Source: an uncultured Christensenella sp. (GTDB taxonomy: Bacteria; Bacillota; Clostridia; Christensenellales; UBA3700). From it: a DNA stretch of 10,853 bases. Under the pieces are notes generated by a model that saw only the letters and a list, made by a program, of their open reading frames with translations, was not told where the DNA came from and made no database searches. The position numbers were made by a program, and so were the translations under genes. Positions 5,119 to 10,853 of this stretch are shown in pieces (position 1 is the first letter of the stretch; each line of letters starts with the position of its first letter). Location of the stretch: positions 1-10,853 of the forward strand of contig CAJTKI010000053.1 of NCBI GenBank assembly GCA_910576875.1, written 5' to 3'.

Positions 5119-6510
5119 ATGCAACGCAAAGATATTCCTTACAAAACCTATTTGACCGAAGACGAGATGCCCAAACAATGGCTCAACATCAAGGCGTTTA
5201 TGCCCGAGCAACACGATCCGTTTCTCAATCCCGCGACGTTGAAACCGTGCACGAGAGAAGACCTGTTGCCCGTATTCTGCGGCGAACTCGTCGATCAGGA
5301 ACTCAATACCACGGATCGCTACATCGACATCCCGCAGGAGATCCGCGATTTTCTCAAACTCTATCGCCCCTCGCCGCTCGTGCGCGCTTACGAACTGGAA
5401 AAGGCGCTCGATACGCCCGCGGAGATCTATTATAAATTCGAGGGAAACAACACCAGCGGTTCGCACAAGCTCAACAGCGCCGTCGCGCAAGCCTATTACG
5501 CCAAGCGTCAGGGGCTGAGCTCCGTCACGACCGAGACCGGAGCGGGACAATGGGGCACCGCGCTGTCGATGGCGTGCGGGTTCTTCGGGCTCGATCTCAA
5601 AGTGTATATGGTCAAGGTTTCCGCACAGCAGAAGCCGCACCGCCGCGCCGTCATCGAGACGTACGGCGGACAGGTCATTCCGTCGCCGTCCGACACGACG
5701 CAGGCGGGACGCAAGATCTTGGAACGCATGCCGGATACGGGCGGTTCGCTCGGATGCGCGATTTCCGAAGCGATCGAAGTCGCGACGTCGACTCCCAATT
5801 GCCGTTATGTGCTGGGCAGCGTGCTCGACCACGTCGCGTTGCATCAGAGCGTGATCGGGCTGGAAACCAAAACCGCGCTCGACAAGTACGGCGTCACGCC
5901 CGACATCGTCATCGGCTGCGCGGGCGGCGGATCCAATCTGGCGGGGTTGATCGCGCCGTTTATGGCGGACAAACTGCTCGGTAAAAACAACATTCGTTTC
6001 ATCGCCGTCGAACCCGCGTCCTGTCCGTCGCTCACGCGCGGCAAATACGCGTACGACTTCTGCGATACCGGCAAGACGACGCCGCTTGCGCGCATGTATA
6101 CGCTGGGGAGCGGATTTATTCCGTCTGCCAACCATGCGGGCGGCTTGCGCTATCACGGCATGAGCCCGATTTTGTCCAAGCTGTATCATGACGGCTATCT
6201 GGACGAAGCGCGCACGGCGGAGCAATCGTCGGTTTTCGAAGCTGCAGTATTCTTCGCGCGGTGCGAAGGCACGTTGCCCGCGCCCGAATCCTCGCACGCG
6301 ATCCGCGTCGCGATCGACGAAGCGCTTGCATGCAAACGCACCGGAGAGAAGAAGAAAATCCTGTTCGGTCTGACCGGCACCGGATATTTCGATATGTCGG
6401 CGTATTCGTCCTATCTGCGCGGCGATATGCGCGATTATGTCCCCACGGATGCGGATTTACAGCCCGGATTCGAGAGTTTGCCCGACATTCCGCACAATCG
6501 CAATCTATGA
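5119..6510 (+). CDS. trpB: Tryptophan synthase beta chain, type 2 (TrpB2-like)
   Basis: The product is 463 residues from ATG 5119, with AGGAG at 5107-5111 and 7-nt spacing. Tryptophan synthase beta is a cytoplasmic PLP enzyme that condenses indole with L-serine to tryptophan. The PLP lysine is Lys117 in GNNTSGSHKLNSA. The glutamate-containing TETGAGQWG (138-146) and the phosphate-binding loop GCAGGGSNLAG are also present. An N-terminal extension of about 70 residues before the conserved RPSPL segment, and the RPSPLVRA and CEGTLPAPESSHA stretches, are characteristic of the longer TrpB2 group rather than TrpB1. No trpA or other trp gene is nearby, so it may salvage indole or work with a distant TrpA. 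The leader peptide with a Trp codon supports a true role in tryptophan supply and argues against a general serine-deaminase role. Confidence 0.93.
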   Translation: MQRKDIPYKTYLTEDEMPKQWLNIKAFMPEQHDPFLNPATLKPCTREDLLPVFCGELVDQELNTTDRYIDIPQEIRDFLKLYRPSPLVRAYELEKALDTPAEIYYKFEGNNTSGSHKLNSAVAQAYYAKRQGLSSVTTETGAGQWGTALSMACGFFGLDLKVYMVKVSAQQKPHRRAVIETYGGQVIPSPSDTTQAGRKILERMPDTGGSLGCAISEAIEVATSTPNCRYVLGSVLDHVALHQSVIGLETKTALDKYGVTPDIVIGCAGGGSNLAGLIAPFMADKLLGKNNIRFIAVEPASCPSLTRGKYAYDFCDTGKTTPLARMYTLGSGFIPSANHAGGLRYHGMSPILSKLYHDGYLDEARTAEQSSVFEAAVFFARCEGTLPAPESSHAIRVAIDEALACKRTGEKKKILFGLTGTGYFDMSAYSSYLRGDMRDYVPTDADLQPGFESLPDIPHNRNL

Positions 6511-6529
6511 TCGATCTCAGATCGGACAG

Positions 6530-6564
6530 ACGCGCGGGCGACCGTTCGGTCGTCTGCGCGTTTT
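6530..6564 (+). terminator. Intrinsic terminator after trpB
   Basis: A 14-bp stem, including two G-U pairs, joins 6530-6543 with 6548-6561 around loop GTTC. The T-run TTTT (6561-6564) follows. Confidence 0.85.
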
Positions 6565-6644
6565 GATTGGCGTATGAGCGAGCGCTTGCCCGTCTGTCGG
6601 ATCGCGCCGACCGCGCCGCCGTTCGCCCTCCCGCGAAAAAACGC

Positions 6645-6673
6645 TTGACAGCCGCCGCGATATCGGGTATAAT
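6645..6673 (+). promoter_or_regulatory. SigA consensus promoter of the leuA T-box leader
   Basis: TTGACA (6645-6650), exactly 17 nt, and TATAAT (6668-6673). The start site is expected near 6680, so the leader before leuA is about 290 nt. Confidence 0.95.
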
Positions 6674-6679
6674 CATTTC

Positions 6680-6923
6680 AATTACTGATAATGCGTCGAA
6701 CGGGAATAGTACGATCGCCGGAACGTCCAGAGAGCTGTCGGCAGGTGTGAGACAGACGGGAAAGCATCCGAACTCGCCCGGGAGCAGCGCGCGCGAACCG
6801 TGTCGGCTAGCGTGCGACGGTCGGGACCGTTATCCCCGCAAGAGCGCGCGTCCGCATGCGGATGCGAATCGGAGTGGTACCGCGGTTATTTCCGTCTCCC
6901 TGTGACAGGGCGACGGATTTTTT
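6680..6923 (+). promoter_or_regulatory. Leucine T-box riboswitch
   Basis: The leader carries the ordered T-box landmarks. These are GGGAATAGTA (6702-6711), AGAGAG of the stem I K-turn region (6729-6734), GGTGTGAG in the distal part, and the specifier loop GAACTC with CTC at 6773-6775. Next comes the T-box core TGGTACCGCGG (6875-6885), whose bulge bases pair with the free NCCA end of tRNA. CGGA (6870-6873) with TCCG (6891-6894) can close the antiterminator, which excludes the terminator at 6891-6923. Specifier CUC reads as leucine and agrees with leuA downstream. Uncharged tRNA-Leu should therefore switch transcription on. Confidence 0.95.
6891..6923 (+). terminator. T-box terminator
   Basis: TCCGTC (6891-6896) pairs with GACGGA (6912-6917), and CCCTG (6898-6902) with CAGGG (6906-6910), with one mismatch between the two helices. 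The run TTTTTT (6918-6923) follows. Its 5' arm overlaps the antiterminator. Confidence 0.9.
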
Positions 6924-6927
6924 ATCG

Positions 6928-6948
6928 TCTGCGAGCGGCTCGCGGACA
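6928..6948 (+). promoter_or_regulatory. Small hairpin just before the leuA ribosome binding site
   Basis: GTC/GAC and GCGAG/CTCGC form a bulged hairpin ending 8 nt before AAGGAG (6956-6961). It does not include the ribosome binding site. It may only insulate the start region from the T-box. Confidence 0.35.
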
Positions 6949-6968
6949 TGCAGGCAAGGAGTGAGAGT

Positions 6969-8624
6969 ATGAACAACAGCAACAAGTATTCCAAAGGCTA
7001 TTTTATGCCGCCGGTCGACTGTTACGACTGGGTGCGCAAGGACAGCGTGGATCGCGCGCCGATCTGGTGCAGCGTCGATTTGCGCGACGGCAATCAGGCG
7101 CTCGTCGTCCCGATGAGTCTGGAACAAAAATTGGAATTTTTCACGTTTCTGTGTGAGCTGGGTTTTAAGGAAATCGAAGTCGGTTTTCCCGCCGCCAGTC
7201 AGACGGAATACGATTTTCTGCGCGCGTTGATCGAGCGCAATCTCATTCCGGACGACGTCACGATTCAGGTGTTGACGCAGGCGAGAGAACATATCATCGC
7301 CAAGACGTTCGAGTCGCTCGTCGGTTGCAAGCGCGCCGTCGTGCATTTGTACAACTCCACGTCGCTCGCGCAGCGCGAGCAGGTCTTCCGCAAAGACAAA
7401 GCGCAGATCGTCGAGATCGCCAAACTCGGCGCGCGCCTTTGCAAAGAATACGCCGCCAAGACGCCCGGCAATTTTATGTTCGAGTATTCGCCCGAGAGCT
7501 TTACCGGCACGGAGCCGGAGTTTGCGCTCGAAATCTGCAATGCCGTCATCGACATCTGGGAGCCGACGCCCGATCGTAAGGTCATCATCAATTTGCCCGT
7601 TACGGTCGAAATGAGCGCGCCGCACGTCTATGCCTGCCAGGTCGAGTATATGCACAAACATCTCAATCGCCGCGACAGCGTCATCATTTCGCTACACCCG
7701 CACAACGATCGCGGATGCGGCGTCGCGGATACCGAGTTGGGCTTGATCGCGGGCGGCGATCGCGTGGAAGGCACGCTGTTCGGCAACGGCGAGCGCACCG
7801 GCAACGTCGACATCATTACCGTCGCGCTCAATATGTACGCGCACGGCGTGGATCCGGGATTGCATTTCGAGAATATGCCGATGATCGTCGGCATGTACGA
7901 GCGCGTGACCGGCATGCACGTGGACGAGCGTCAGCCGTACAGCGGCAAGTTGGTATTTGCGGCGTTTTCCGGCTCGCATCAGGACGCGATCGCCAAGGGC
8001 ATGAAATGGATCGAAGAGAAACACCCCGACAAATGGACGGTGCCGTATCTGCCGATCGATCCCAAGGACGTCGGTCGTCTGTACGACAAGGACGTGATCC
8101 GCATCAACAGCCAGTCCGGCAAGGGCGGAATCGGCTATCTGATGGAAAAACAGTTCGGGTTCAATCTCCCCCAGAAGATGCGCGAGTCGTTCGGCTACGA
8201 GGTCAAAGACGTGTCCGACCGCGGGCACAAAGAGTTGATGCCGCAAGAGATCTTCGACTATTTCGTCGAACATTATGTCAATCTCAGCGCGCCGTTGCGT
8301 ATTTTCGAATCGCATTACGTGCAGAAAAACGGCATTATCGCCGACGTTTCCTTGGAGCTGGACGGCAAGACTTACGAATGCCGCGGCAACGGCAACGGAC
8401 GGCTCGACGCGGTCAATCAGGCGATCGGCAACGTTTTGGGGCAGGAGTATACGTTTGAAGAATATCACGAGCACGCGTTGACGACCGATTCCGCCTCGCA
8501 GGCGGTCGCGTACGTCTGCATCCGTCGCGACGATCGACGCTATTGGGGCGTCGGCATTCACAACGACATCGTGACCGCGACGATCAGCGCTTTGGTCAGC
8601 GCGATCAACCGCATGCTCGCATGA
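6969..8624 (+). CDS. leuA: 2-isopropylmalate synthase, long (type 2) form
   Basis: The product is 551 residues. The start is ATG 6969, because AAGGAG at 6956-6961 sits 7 nt before it; an in-frame ATG at 6948 has no such site. LeuA joins acetyl-CoA to 2-ketoisovalerate, the committed step of leucine synthesis, in the cytoplasm. The TIM-barrel entry motif VDLRDGNQAL is at residues 36-45 and holds the metal-binding Asp. HPHNDRG (243-249) carries the two metal-binding histidines, and GNGERTGNVD follows. The C-terminal part, about 430-551, with GRLDAVNQAIG, is the LeuA regulatory domain where leucine binds for feedback inhibition. Length and N-terminal form (FMPPVDCYDWVRK) fit the type-2 group rather than the short E. 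coli type. Control is through the T-box upstream. A terminator at 8684 ends the transcript, so leuA is monocistronic here; no leuB, leuC or leuD is in the window. Confidence 0.97.
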   Translation: MNNSNKYSKGYFMPPVDCYDWVRKDSVDRAPIWCSVDLRDGNQALVVPMSLEQKLEFFTFLCELGFKEIEVGFPAASQTEYDFLRALIERNLIPDDVTIQVLTQAREHIIAKTFESLVGCKRAVVHLYNSTSLAQREQVFRKDKAQIVEIAKLGARLCKEYAAKTPGNFMFEYSPESFTGTEPEFALEICNAVIDIWEPTPDRKVIINLPVTVEMSAPHVYACQVEYMHKHLNRRDSVIISLHPHNDRGCGVADTELGLIAGGDRVEGTLFGNGERTGNVDIITVALNMYAHGVDPGLHFENMPMIVGMYERVTGMHVDERQPYSGKLVFAAFSGSHQDAIAKGMKWIEEKHPDKWTVPYLPIDPKDVGRLYDKDVIRINSQSGKGGIGYLMEKQFGFNLPQKMRESFGYEVKDVSDRGHKELMPQEIFDYFVEHYVNLSAPLRIFESHYVQKNGIIADVSLELDGKTYECRGNGNGRLDAVNQAIGNVLGQEYTFEEYHEHALTTDSASQAVAYVCIRRDDRRYWGVGIHNDIVTATISALVSAINRMLA

Positions 8625-8646
8625 TCCGCGCATAAGGTTGTACGAT

Positions 8647-8666
8647 CCGCCGCGCGTTTGCGGCGG
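8647..8666 (+). other. GC-rich hairpin after leuA without T-tract
   Basis: CCGCCGC (8647-8653) pairs with GCGGCGG (8660-8666) around GCGTTT. No T-run follows. It may protect the 3' end of the leuA mRNA. Confidence 0.5.
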
Positions 8667-8683
8667 GATAATCCGAATAATTT

Positions 8684-8713
8684 GCGGCGTTCGCGGAGGA
8701 ACGCCGCATTTTT
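8684..8713 (+). terminator. Intrinsic terminator after leuA
   Basis: The 9-bp stem GCGGCGTTC (8684-8692) with GAACGCCGC (8699-8707) is followed by ATTTTT. Confidence 0.9.
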
Positions 8714-8724
8714 CGTGCGTGCGC

Positions 8725-8753
8725 TTGCGTTCGGACGATCGGGCGCATATAAT
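8725..8753 (+). promoter_or_regulatory. SigA-type promoter giving a leaderless MATE mRNA
   Basis: TTGCGT (8725-8730), 17 nt, and TATAAT (8748-8753). Six bases (GCAGGT) then lead to ATG 8760, so the start site should fall on the start codon, just as at 3679. Confidence 0.75.
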
Positions 8754-8759
8754 GCAGGT

Positions 8760-10163
8760 ATGCGGATTTCGCGATCGAGTCGCACGACGGATATGACGAC
8801 GGGCAGCCCGTTTTGGACGGTGTTGCGGTTTTCCGTGCCGTTGATGATCGGCGACTTTTGCCAACAACTCTACAATACCGTCGACAGCATCATCGTCGGA
8901 CGCGTCGTCGGCAAGGGCGCGTTGGCGGCGCTCGGCGTCGCGGGTCCGATCATGTCGATCGTGCTGTTTTTGCTCGTCGGCGTCGCGATGGGCGTGGGCG
9001 TCGTGATCAGTCAGCATTTCGGAGCGGGCAGGTACGAGCGCTTGCGGCGCGCCGCGGCGACGGGGTTGGCGATCGGCATCGTGTGCAGTCTCGCGATCGC
9101 GGCGATCAGCATCGGATTGTCGCGTCCGTTTTTGGCATGGATGCGCACGCCGGAGTCGATTTTGGACAGTACGGATTTGTACTTAAAGATCGTCTTCGCC
9201 GGCGCGATTTTTACGTATTTGTACAACTTTTACTGCTTCGGCATTCGCGCGATCGGCAACGCGTTCGCGCCGTTGATGTTTTTGCTCGTATCGGTCGGGC
9301 TTAACGCCGTATTGGACGTGTTGTTTGTCGCCGCGTTCGGGATGGGCGTTGCGGGAGCGGCGATCGCGACCGTCGTCGCGCAGTTGGTTTCGGCGGCGAT
9401 GTGCATCGTCTATACGCATTTGCGCGTGCCGATGCTGGGCTTGCGTCTGCGCGATTTGCGCATCGATCGCAAGGAATTGCCCGCGGTACTGTCGTACGGA
9501 TCGTCAATGGCATTGCAACAAGTATTTATCTACGTCGGCAGGATCGCCGTGCAGGGACTGGTCAACCGCTACGACGTCAACGTGATCGCCGGCGTCAATT
9601 CCGCGACGCGCTTGGACGCGCTCATTCAGACGCCGATCCGCGGATATACCAACGCGTTGACGACGTATTGCGCCCAAAACTACGGCGCGCGGCGGTTTGA
9701 TCGCATTCGCCGCGGCTATCGCGCCAGTTGGATCGGAGTCGTCGCATACACCGTCGTCAGCATGACGCTGGGAATTTTGTGCGCCGAGCCGTTGGTGCGC
9801 TTGTTTGTGGACGCGGACGAGACGCAGGTTGTGCGCGTCGGCGCGGATTTTGTGATCGCGATGGCGAGCGGATATTTGTTTATGTGCGTCATCGTCCAGT
9901 CGCAGGCGTATATGAAAGGCGTTGGCTTGCTCAAAAGCTTTTTCGGCTCGACCGCGACGGCGATTGCGTTCCGCATCGGGCTGTCGTATCTGTTCGAACA
10001 TTTTTGGGGATTGCGGGGCATGTATTGGGCGGTGCCGGCAAGCTGGTTGGTCGGCGCGCTGTACGGCATGACGGTCGTCGCGCTCAGTTGGCGCAGGCGG
10101 TGCGCGCCGCGCGTCGATGCGGATGTCTGCACGGATGCGGATTGCGACGATAGCGATTCGTAA
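8760..10163 (+). CDS. MATE family efflux transporter
   Basis: The product is 467 residues from ATG 8760. The upstream in-frame ATG at 8658 lies before the terminator and promoter, so it is rejected. MATE proteins export drugs, metabolites or peptides across the cytoplasmic membrane by sodium or proton antiport. About twelve hydrophobic segments can be counted in two similar halves. The first half has QQLYNTVDSIIVGRVVGKGA with LAALGVAGP, and the second half has YTNALTTYCAQNYGARR, both typical of the family. The substrate cannot be read from the sequence. The last 20 residues are a polar tail rich in Asp and Cys (CAPRVDADVCTDADCDDSDS), which is unusual for MATE proteins. There is no Shine-Dalgarno sequence, and translation is probably leaderless. 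The gene stands alone. Confidence 0.92.
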   Translation: MRISRSSRTTDMTTGSPFWTVLRFSVPLMIGDFCQQLYNTVDSIIVGRVVGKGALAALGVAGPIMSIVLFLLVGVAMGVGVVISQHFGAGRYERLRRAAATGLAIGIVCSLAIAAISIGLSRPFLAWMRTPESILDSTDLYLKIVFAGAIFTYLYNFYCFGIRAIGNAFAPLMFLLVSVGLNAVLDVLFVAAFGMGVAGAAIATVVAQLVSAAMCIVYTHLRVPMLGLRLRDLRIDRKELPAVLSYGSSMALQQVFIYVGRIAVQGLVNRYDVNVIAGVNSATRLDALIQTPIRGYTNALTTYCAQNYGARRFDRIRRGYRASWIGVVAYTVVSMTLGILCAEPLVRLFVDADETQVVRVGADFVIAMASGYLFMCVIVQSQAYMKGVGLLKSFFGSTATAIAFRIGLSYLFEHFWGLRGMYWAVPASWLVGALYGMTVVALSWRRRCAPRVDADVCTDADCDDSDS

Positions 10164-10338
10164 TCATGTCGCACATGTGATTTTTGATTTGCGGTAACGC
10201 GCGCTTGCGATTTTTGATTTATAATGATGTTGCACTTATCATTTGCGACTATAACAATATAGCGTTTGCAATATTCGATTTGTGAAAATGCCGCGCAATT
10301 TTATTTGTAATCATATCGCGCTTGCGATTTGCAATTTG
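10161..10338. repeat. Degenerate tandem repeats of about 30 nt
   Basis: About six imperfect units follow each other, starting at the MATE stop codon. The shared theme is TAATNATGTCGC followed by TTGCGATTTTTGATTTG. GATTTTTGATTT occurs at 10179-10190 and again exactly 30 bp later at 10209-10220. More diverged units start near 10222, 10250, 10285 and 10308. TGTGATTTTTGAT appears once more at 10408-10420. Identity between units is low, so the unit borders are approximate. Confidence 0.5.
10165..10185 (+). terminator. Weak possible terminator of the MATE gene
   Basis: CATGT/ACATG gives a 5-bp stem with loop CGC, followed by TGATTTTT. It is short and AT-rich compared with the other terminators here. 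Confidence 0.25.
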
Positions 10339-10479
10339 TTGCGTGTACGGTTTGCGTCGTTAAGCGTCGGAGTGCATAATTTGCCTGCGCAGAATCGGCG
10401 TATTTTTTGTGATTTTTGATAGCAAAACGCGGTAAAATCTGCGCAAAATTTTCGATCGTTTCGGTAAAATTCGTTCAAA

Positions 10480-10516
10480 AAATAGTTCATGGAAAGTAAT
10501 ATTCCATGAACTATTT
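10480..10516. repeat. Palindrome, left copy of an inverted pair
   Basis: The 15-bp arms are AAATAGTTCATGGAA (10480-10494) and TTCCATGAACTATTT (10502-10516), with loop AGTAATA. An A-run precedes it and a T-rich stretch follows, so it could also act as a bidirectional terminator. The central 27 bases 10485-10511 are the reverse complement of 10631-10657 with one mismatch. Confidence 0.85.
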
Positions 10517-10524
10517 CTATTCTT

Positions 10525-10553
10525 ATTTTATTCATCGGCACTTATAAAGTCAA
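10525..10553 (-). promoter_or_regulatory. Minus-strand promoter between the palindromes
   Basis: Read on the minus strand: TTGACT (10553-10548), a 17-nt spacer, and TAAAAT (10530-10525). Transcription would start near 10518 and enter the left palindrome at once. No minus-strand gene that I trust lies ahead. Confidence 0.5.
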
Positions 10554-10618
10554 GACAAATCCGCTTTTTTCGTGCATAATCTGGCATTTTGAAGCTGTTT
10601 TTTAGCGAATATTCCGAT

Positions 10619-10624
10619 TATACT
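10619..10624 (+). promoter_or_regulatory. Possible -10 box before the right palindrome
   Basis: TATACT at 10619-10624 would start transcription near 10631, the first base of the right palindrome, toward the secreted-protein gene. No good -35 box lies 16-18 nt upstream. A weaker candidate, AAGACA-17-CATAAT, is at 10552-10580. Confidence 0.3.
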
Positions 10625-10630
10625 TAAAAA

Positions 10631-10657
10631 GTTCATGGAATATTACTTTCCATGAAT
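10631..10657. repeat. Palindrome, right copy of an inverted pair
   Basis: TTCATGGAA (10632-10640) and TTCCATGAA (10648-10656) flank loop TATTACT. It matches the reverse complement of 10485-10511 at 26 of 27 positions. It ends about 57 bp before the start of the secreted-protein gene. Confidence 0.85.
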
Positions 10658-10713
10658 CCTATTTCCTTCGTTATCGGGACGGAATCGAGAGAGAAATACG
10701 GGCAGGAAACGAT

Positions 10714-10853
10714 ATGATGACTAAACAAATACAAAAATACAAACTACGCTTTGCAATCACGGTCTGCGCGATCTTACTGACGGTGTGCGCGGCGTTTGCG
10801 GGGATTTGGATTTCGGCGGATTGCGCGTACGCGTTCGACGAGACCAATTTGGA
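10714..10853 (+). CDS. N-terminus of a secreted or surface protein (3' end outside window)
   Basis: The frame is open to the window edge (46 codons visible). The start is ATG 10714 or the adjacent ATG 10717, with AGGA at 10704-10707. The N-terminus is a textbook signal peptide: a basic start (MMTKQIQKYKLR), a hydrophobic core (FAITVCAILLTVCAAFAGIW), and a likely signal peptidase I site at CAYA-FDE near residue 40. The mature part is not visible, so function is unknown. Its promoter probably lies in the AT-rich region with the inverted palindromes. Confidence 0.7.
   Translation, partial: MMTKQIQKYKLRFAITVCAILLTVCAAFAGIWISADCAYAFDETNL

Larger units (their letters stand above)
10164..10713. other. 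AT-rich intergenic region, about 550 bp
   Basis: Base composition falls sharply compared with the GC-rich genes around it. No convincing gene is present on either strand. It contains a degenerate tandem repeat (10161-10338), a pair of inverted palindromes (10480-10516 and 10631-10657), promoter-like boxes between them, and the ribosome binding site of the next gene. Confidence 0.8.

Noticed and set aside
5044..6297. Minus-strand open frame of 417 codons
   Set aside because: Antisense to trpB, which has all its catalytic motifs. The product is Arg-rich with no domain.
7692..9017. Minus-strand open frame of 441 codons
   Set aside because: Antisense across leuA and MATE, both confidently identified, and it passes through the leuA terminator.
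10161..10338. CRISPR array
   Set aside because: The repeats are degenerate and contiguous without unique spacers of constant length, and no cas gene is present.
10311..10541. Minus-strand open frame of 76 codons in the AT-rich region
   Set aside because: Its start codon lies inside the minus-strand promoter, there is no ribosome binding site, and it reads through the palindrome. The protein has no recognisable feature.

Overview
The window looks like chromosomal DNA of an uncultured, GC-rich, endospore-forming member of the Firmicutes (Clostridia). The evidence is a full-length spoIVA, a leucine T-box leader, strong SigA-type promoters (TTGACA-17-TATAAT), AAGGAG-type ribosome binding sites and GC-rich intrinsic terminators. 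All recognised genes lie on the + strand. The long minus-strand open frames are shadows of GC-rich codon use. No phage, transposase or CRISPR genes are seen.

Layout. 1-1086: C-terminal part of an FtsX/MacB-type ABC permease, entering from the left. 1087-1823: a gene-poor stretch with a 20-bp direct repeat, each copy abutting a GC-rich hairpin, then a structured RNA of about 290 nt with its own promoter and terminator (family not recognised). 1824-3578: a sporulation pair, spoIVA and a 67-residue protein with 14 cysteines behind a good SigE-like promoter. 3643-4845: a membrane metalloprotease-like protein (DUF3810-like). 4864-6561: an orphan type-2 tryptophan synthase beta (trpB) behind a leader that encodes the nonapeptide MRYYGYWRR and an attenuator. 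6645-8714: leuA (2-isopropylmalate synthase) behind a T-box with a CUC (Leu) specifier. 8725-10163: a MATE efflux protein. 10164-10713: an AT-rich non-coding region with degenerate tandem repeats of about 30 nt and two palindromes that are inverted copies of each other. 10714-end: start of a secreted protein, cut by the window edge.

How it fits together. The region is mainly housekeeping and biosynthetic, with one independently controlled gene after another. Two amino-acid genes use different premature-termination switches: tRNA sensing for Leu, and apparent ribosome stalling on a leader peptide for Trp. Two membrane-protein genes (3679 and 8760) have the A of ATG exactly 7 nt after a TATAAT box, so their mRNAs are probably leaderless. 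The least explained pieces are the RNA at 1427-1715, the trp leader, the leaderless genes and the inverted palindromes before the secreted-protein gene.
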